Source of the DNA: Rhizobium sp. Q54
GTDB taxonomy: Bacteria; Pseudomonadota; Alphaproteobacteria; SMXS01
Direction: 5' to 3'
DNA: 10,766 nucleotides
Assembly: GCA_945872035.1 (NCBI GenBank)
Contig: CAMBYA010000052.1
Span: 1-10,766 of the forward strand
The notes below the pieces were generated by a model, which saw nothing but the letters and a program-made list of their open reading frames with translations, was not told where the DNA came from and did no database searches. The stretch's first letter is position 1, and every line of letters begins with the position of its first letter. Positions 7,121-10,766 of the stretch are shown piece after piece. The position numbers and the translations under genes are program-made.

Positions 7121-7753
7121 ATGGCCGCCAAAACCATCGCCGTTGCCCAGCAGAAGGGTGGCGCCGGCAAGACCACGCTGGCCGCCCATCTCGGCGTGGC
7201 GCTCGCCGGCATGGGCAAGAAGGTGGCGTTGTTCGATGTCGATCCGCAGAAAAGTCTTACCGCCTGGTTCGAGATGCGCGAGCAGCTGCACGGCAAGCAG
7301 GAGTCGCTGGCGTTCTCCAGCTTCGAGGGCTGGAAGTCGTCCAGCGAGATTTCCCGCGCCAGGGGATCGGCCGACCTGATCCTGATCGACAGCCCGCCCC
7401 ACGCCGAGACCGCCGCGCGCCTCGCCATCCGCGAGGCCGATCTGGTCTTGGTGCCGGTGCAACTCAGCCCCATGGATATCTGGGCGATGCGCGCCACGCT
7501 GCAGATGGCCGAGCGAGAGAAGGCCAAGGTCCTGCTGGTGCTCAACCGGGTGCCGCCGCGCGGCAAGATGGCCGACGAGATGCGCGCCCGGCTGCACCAG
7601 GACAAGCTGCCGCTGGCCGATGCCAGCCTGGGCAACCGCATGGCGTTCGCCGCCAGCCTGCTCGACGGCCAGGGCGTCACCGAATCCCAGCCGTCCAGCG
7701 TCGCCGCCGCCGAGATCAGGGCGCTCGCCGACGAGATTCTGAAGGCGCTTTAG
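7121..7753 (+). CDS. ParA/MinD-family ATPase without adjacent ParB
   Basis: The 210-residue protein is a minimal single-domain ParA-type P-loop ATPase. It has the deviant Walker A KGGAGKTT with signature Lys12 (12-19), Walker A' FDVDPQKS (Asp39/Asp41), Walker B LILIDSPP (Asp90), and a VQLSPMDIWAM segment typical of small orphan ParA proteins. There is no N-terminal DNA-binding domain and no ParB or parS nearby, so this is unlikely to be the chromosome-partition ParA. Similar small ATPases position other cargoes such as chemoreceptor clusters or carboxysomes. The cargo here is unknown; storage granules are a guess from the upstream inverted repeat. The ATG is supported by AAGGAA (7110-7115) at 5-nt spacing. 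It converges on the gamma-glutamyltransferase gene with only 5 bp between stops. Confidence 0.92.
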   Translation: MAAKTIAVAQQKGGAGKTTLAAHLGVALAGMGKKVALFDVDPQKSLTAWFEMREQLHGKQESLAFSSFEGWKSSSEISRARGSADLILIDSPPHAETAARLAIREADLVLVPVQLSPMDIWAMRATLQMAEREKAKVLLVLNRVPPRGKMADEMRARLHQDKLPLADASLGNRMAFAASLLDGQGVTESQPSSVAAAEIRALADEILKAL

Positions 7754-7758
7754 CCCGT

Positions 7759-9522
7759 TCAGTCACCCGCCGCTGTGCCCTCGCGGCGCGGATCGGCGCC
7801 GCCTTCCAGCGTCCGGCCGCCCTTGTCGTCGTAGTGGATGAGGATGCCGTGCAGGCCGCTCGCCAGCGACCCTTCCTGCAATGTGTAGCCCATGGACACC
7901 AGCGCGTCCTTCTGCCGCCACAGGATGCTGTCCCGCTCCATGATCAGCTTGCCGCCGAAATAGACCAGGTTGGGCAGGGCGATGGCGTCCTGGATGTTTA
8001 GCTTCCAGTCCAGCACGCCGACCAGCGTCTTGGCGACGAACCCGATGATCAGCGGTCCGCCGGGCGAGCCGACGGTCGCGACCGGGCGGCCCTGCGTGTC
8101 GAACACGATGGTGGGCGACATGGAGCTCAGCGGCCGCTTGCCGCCCTGCACCCGGTTGGCGACAGGCCTGCCGTTGTCTTCGGGCGCGAAGCTGAAGTCG
8201 GTCAGCTCGTTGTTCAGCAGGAAGCCGCGCACCATCATCCGGTCGCCGAACGCATCCTCGATGCTCGCCGTCATGGCGACCGTGCCGCCCCAGCGGTCGA
8301 CGATGGAGTAGTGCGTGGTCGCCGGAACCTCCGACGGCTCGACGGTGCGGTAGGCCTGGGTCGCGCCGGGCGGCATGCCGGCGGGCGCGTCGGGCATCAC
8401 CGCGCCGGGCGTGATCAGCGCGCGGCGGCTGGCGATGTAGCCCGGATCGATCAGCCCGGCCACCGGCACCTCGACGAAATCGGTGTCGCCCAGCCAGGTC
8501 GCCCGGTCCGCATAGGCCAGCCGCGCCGCCTCGGCGAACAGGTTGACCGCCTCGGCGCTTGCCGGCTTCGTGGCGCCGATGTCGAGGCCCTCCAGGATGC
8601 CCAGCGTCTGGCCCACGGCGATGCCGCCCGACGACGGCGGGCCCATGCCGCAGATCTTCCACACCCGGTAGGGCAGGCAGACCGGCTCGCGCCGCTTGGG
8701 CACATAGGCGGCGATGTCCGCCTCGGTCAGCTTGCCCGGATTGACCGGCGCGTTCTGCACCGCGGCGGCGATGTCGGCGGCGATCGGGCCGGTGTAGAAT
8801 GCCTCGGGATCGGCGGCGACGGCCGCCAGCGTGTCGGCCAGAGCCGGGTTCTTCAGCAGCGTGCCCGGCTGCACCGGCTCGCCCTTGGCGTCGAAGAAAT
8901 AGGCTGCCGACGCGGGAAATTTCTTCAGGTGCTTGTCGGTGCTGACCAGGTAGGTGAAGCGCGGCGACACCACGAACCCGTCCCGCGCCAGCTTGATGGC
9001 CGGCTTGAACAGCTCGGCCCAGGGCAGCTTGCCGTGCGTCTTGTGAGCCATGGCCAGCATGCGGATCACCCCGGGCACGCCGGCCGACTGGCCGCCGGGG
9101 ATCGCCTCGCCCTTGGGGCGCGGCTTGCCCTCGGCATCGAGGAAGAGCGTCTGGTCGACGGCCGACGGCGCGGTCTCGCGGCCGTCATAGGCCAGCAGCT
9201 GCTTCGCCTGGTCGTCCCAGTACAGCAGGAACGCGCCGCCGCCGATGCCCGAAGATTGCGGCTCGACCAGGGTCAGCACCAGCTGCACGGTGACCGCCGC
9301 GTCGACCGCGCTGCCGCCGCGCCGCAGGATGTCGAGGCCGGCGTCCGTAGCGTATGGATTGGCCGAGGCCACCATCTGGGTCTTCGCCAGGACCGGCGGC
9401 TTCACGACGATCGCCTCCGAGGGTTCGGCGATCGGCCTGGGCGCCTCGGCGAAGGCAGCGAACGGCAGCAGCAGCAGGACGCCGATCAGCGGAAGGCGTG
9501 GCAGCACGAAGCGGGCGGTCAT
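7759..9522 (-). CDS. ggt: Gamma-glutamyltransferase (glutathione hydrolase), periplasmic
   Basis: GGT cleaves or transfers gamma-glutamyl groups of glutathione and related amides; the precursor cuts itself into two subunits. From the chosen start (587 residues) there is a signal peptide with cut expected after AFA (residue 25). Family motifs follow: PQSSGIGGGAF, DGRETAP, the processing site with TTHYS (new N-terminal nucleophile Thr402), RPLSSMSP (Ser466/Ser467) and VGSPGG (oxyanion Gly488/Gly489), ending GGADPRREG. The segment between DFS and KRPLSSM is shorter than the E. coli lid loop, so the active site may be more open. The ATG at 9522 is preferred because the AAGG lies 6 nt before it but directly abuts the earlier ATG at 9528. 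It diverges from a P1-family peptidase. Confidence 0.95.
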   Translation of the reverse strand: MTARFVLPRLPLIGVLLLLPFAAFAEAPRPIAEPSEAIVVKPPVLAKTQMVASANPYATDAGLDILRRGGSAVDAAVTVQLVLTLVEPQSSGIGGGAFLLYWDDQAKQLLAYDGRETAPSAVDQTLFLDAEGKPRPKGEAIPGGQSAGVPGVIRMLAMAHKTHGKLPWAELFKPAIKLARDGFVVSPRFTYLVSTDKHLKKFPASAAYFFDAKGEPVQPGTLLKNPALADTLAAVAADPEAFYTGPIAADIAAAVQNAPVNPGKLTEADIAAYVPKRREPVCLPYRVWKICGMGPPSSGGIAVGQTLGILEGLDIGATKPASAEAVNLFAEAARLAYADRATWLGDTDFVEVPVAGLIDPGYIASRRALITPGAVMPDAPAGMPPGATQAYRTVEPSEVPATTHYSIVDRWGGTVAMTASIEDAFGDRMMVRGFLLNNELTDFSFAPEDNGRPVANRVQGGKRPLSSMSPTIVFDTQGRPVATVGSPGGPLIIGFVAKTLVGVLDWKLNIQDAIALPNLVYFGGKLIMERDSILWRQKDALVSMGYTLQEGSLASGLHGILIHYDDKGGRTLEGGADPRREGTAAGD

Positions 9523-9528
9523 GGTCAT

Positions 9529-9532
9529 CCTT
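9529..9532 (-). promoter_or_regulatory. Shine-Dalgarno deciding the ggt start
   Basis: AAGG on the minus strand touches the ATG at 9528 with no spacing but is 6 nt from the in-frame ATG at 9522. The second is therefore the more likely initiator, removing two residues from the longest frame. Confidence 0.5.
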
Positions 9533-9581
9533 CGGTTGATAGTCCTTTGAGTGCCTCGGGGGCAGGCGGTACGGTGGCGGC

Positions 9582-10580
9582 ATGATAAGGCCTGGACCGC
9601 GCAATCTCATCACCGATCTGGACGGCCTGCTGGTCGGCAACGCCGAGGATCACGGGATCCGCACCGGCACCACCGTGGTGCTGCCGGACGCGCCGGCCGT
9701 GATGGCGGTCGACGTGCGCGGCGGCGGACCCGGTACCCGCGATACGGAAGCGCTCGCGCCCGACACGCTGGTCGAGAAGTTCCACGCGGTGGTGCTCAGC
9801 GGCGGCTCCGTGTTCGGGCTGGCGGCGGCCGACGGCGTGACCGGCTGGTTGTCGGCGCGCGGCGTCGGCCTGCCGTTGGGCCCGCGTCCGGTGCCGGTGG
9901 TGCCGGCGGCGATCCTGTTCGACCTGGCCAATGGCGGCGACAAGGGCTGGGGCGAGGCCAATCCCTATCCGGCGCTGGGCCGCGCCGCCTGTGAGGCCGC
10001 GTCGCGCGATTTCCAGCTCGGCAATGTGGGCGCCGGGCTTGGCGCCAAGGCCGGCGCGCTCAAGGGCGGGCTGGGCAGCGCGTCCGTCTTCACCGACGAC
10101 GGCATCCAGGTCGGCGCGCTGGTCGGCGCGAATCCGTTCGGCGAGGTGGTGATTCCCGGCACCGGCGCGTTCTGGTGCTGGCCGCTGGAAATGGCGGGCG
10201 AGCTGGGCGGCCGGGGCGCGCCCGGCATGACGCCGGACCCGCTGCCGTCCGGGTTTCCCGACTACCGGCCCGCGCTGGCCAACACCACCATCGCGGTGGT
10301 GGCGACCAATCTGGCGCTCACGCCGTCGCAGGCGAAGCGCGTCGCCATGATGGCGCAGGACGGCATCGCCCGCGCCGTGCGCCCGGCCCATACGCCGTTC
10401 GACGGCGACACGGTCTTCGCGCTGTCGACCGGCGCATTGCAGCGGACCGTCGACCCGCTGCTGCTGGCGCAGGTCGGCGCGCTGGCCGCCGATTGCCTGG
10501 CCCGCGCCATCGCCCGCGCCGTCTACGAGCCGCGCACGCTGGGGGACAAGCCGGGTTACCGCGACGCCGCGGTCTCCTGA
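9582..10580 (+). CDS. P1 (S58) family aminopeptidase/hydrolase, DmpA-NylC type
   Basis: The 332-residue protein matches the P1 family, which includes the aminopeptidase DmpA, beta-peptidyl aminopeptidases and the nylon-oligomer hydrolase NylC. Members cut their own chain to expose a Ser or Thr nucleophile. Recognisable parts are ITDLDGLLVGNAED at the N-terminus, GGGPGTRDTEAL, VVLSGGSVFGLAAADGV, GNVGAGLGAKAG, and ALANTTIAVVATN, then TPFDGDTVFALSTG. By analogy with NylC the cut should fall between Asn234 and Thr235, giving chains of 234 and 98 residues with Thr235 as nucleophile. No signal peptide is visible, so it is probably cytoplasmic. The start has only a weak GGTGG at 4-nt spacing. It is divergent from ggt, suggesting a shared peptide or amide salvage role; the substrate is unknown. 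Confidence 0.9.
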   Translation: MIRPGPRNLITDLDGLLVGNAEDHGIRTGTTVVLPDAPAVMAVDVRGGGPGTRDTEALAPDTLVEKFHAVVLSGGSVFGLAAADGVTGWLSARGVGLPLGPRPVPVVPAAILFDLANGGDKGWGEANPYPALGRAACEAASRDFQLGNVGAGLGAKAGALKGGLGSASVFTDDGIQVGALVGANPFGEVVIPGTGAFWCWPLEMAGELGGRGAPGMTPDPLPSGFPDYRPALANTTIAVVATNLALTPSQAKRVAMMAQDGIARAVRPAHTPFDGDTVFALSTGALQRTVDPLLLAQVGALAADCLARAIARAVYEPRTLGDKPGYRDAAVS

Positions 10581-10583
10581 ACG

Positions 10584-10766
10584 CTACCTGGGATAGAGTC
10601 TGATCGCCGGCGCCGCGCCGGGCTTCACCGGCGTGACGTACACGTCGTTGGGAATCGCGAGTTCCTTCAGCATCCCGCGCACCTTGCCGAGTTGGGCGGG
10701 CGGCGCGCCGATGGTCTCGATGTCGAACGCGATGTCCGGATATTGCGCGCGGACCTTGTCGACCAG
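10584..10766 (-). CDS. C-terminal 60 codons of an unrecognised protein, truncated by window edge
   Basis: On the minus strand the frame is open from the window edge to a TAG at 10586-10584. The 60 residues run from LVDKVRAQYPDIAFDIETIG through LGKVRGMLKELAIPNDVYV to PGAAPAIRLYPR, a plausible alpha/beta ending with good third-position GC bias. I do not recognise the family. The gene converges on the P1 peptidase with 3 bp between stops. Function cannot be stated from this fragment. Confidence 0.6.
   Translation of the reverse strand: MVDKVRAQYPDIAFDIETIGAPPAQLGKVRGMLKELAIPNDVYVTPVKPGAAPAIRLYPR

Noticed and set aside
5713..7680. A 655-codon open frame on the minus strand opposite the kinase and ParA genes
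   Set aside because: Long antisense frames are common in GC-rich DNA because stops are rare. Its product has no recognisable domain, while both plus-strand proteins have complete catalytic motifs.
7737..7775. Bidirectional terminator between the ParA-like gene and ggt
   Set aside because: Only 5 bp separate the stops and I see no clear stem with a T-tract on either strand.
1..9522. A poly-gamma-glutamate system made of the CapA-like protein and GGT
   Set aside because: The two genes are more than 6 kb apart, separated by a housekeeping operon, and no capB/capC/pgs genes are visible.
9523..9581. Promoters for ggt and the P1 gene in their divergent gap
   Set aside because: TTGATA (9536-9541) is present on the plus strand, but no -10 box follows at correct spacing, and the minus strand has no convincing pair.
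8311..9585. A 424-codon plus-strand frame opposite ggt
   Set aside because: The product is Arg/Gly/Ala-rich low-complexity sequence mirroring ggt codons; ggt itself has all family motifs.

Overview
This is a compact, very GC-rich chromosomal window, most likely from an alphaproteobacterium (possibly a Rhodospirillales-like lineage; this is inferred from gene order and protein style, not from a search). The strongest clue is the minus-strand run rpmH-rnpA-yidD-yidC-engB-argB, an order known from alphaproteobacterial chromosomes. I see no insertion sequence, CRISPR array, rRNA or phage gene.

Left edge (1-1083): the 3' end of a CapA-family (poly-gamma-glutamate/capsule type) protein reads rightward. 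It is followed by a minus-strand tRNA-Arg(CCG) with an encoded CCA end and its own sigma70-type promoter in the gap beside argB.

Centre-left (1084-5444): one housekeeping operon reads leftward from a clear promoter at 5416-5444. It encodes ribosomal protein L34, the RNase P protein, the membrane-insertion factors YidD and YidC, the ribosome-assembly GTPase EngB and the arginine-biosynthesis enzyme ArgB. Four genes are linked by stop/start overlaps (rnpA-yidD, yidD-yidC, yidC-engB), implying coupled translation. A perfect 8-bp hairpin lies directly before the rnpA start, where a Shine-Dalgarno (SD) sequence would be expected.

Centre-right (5635-7753): two rightward regulatory genes lie divergent from the operon. 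One is a membrane sensor histidine kinase with no response regulator in view. The other is an orphan ParA/MinD-type ATPase with no ParB. A 19-bp near-perfect inverted repeat (TATGTTGC-AAC-GCAGCATA) in the ParA upstream region resembles, from memory, the TGC-rich sites bound by the alphaproteobacterial polyhydroxybutyrate regulator PhaR.

Right (7759-10766): a periplasmic gamma-glutamyltransferase (minus) and a P1/S58-family aminopeptidase (plus) diverge from a gap of under 60 bp. Both are predicted to be autoproteolytically activated enzymes with an N-terminal Thr nucleophile, suggesting a peptide or amino-acid salvage pair. The window ends in the C-terminal 60 codons of an unrecognised minus-strand gene. 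Most genes are ordinary; the points worth following are the rnpA hairpin, the parA inverted repeat with its orphan ParA, and the paired self-processing hydrolases.
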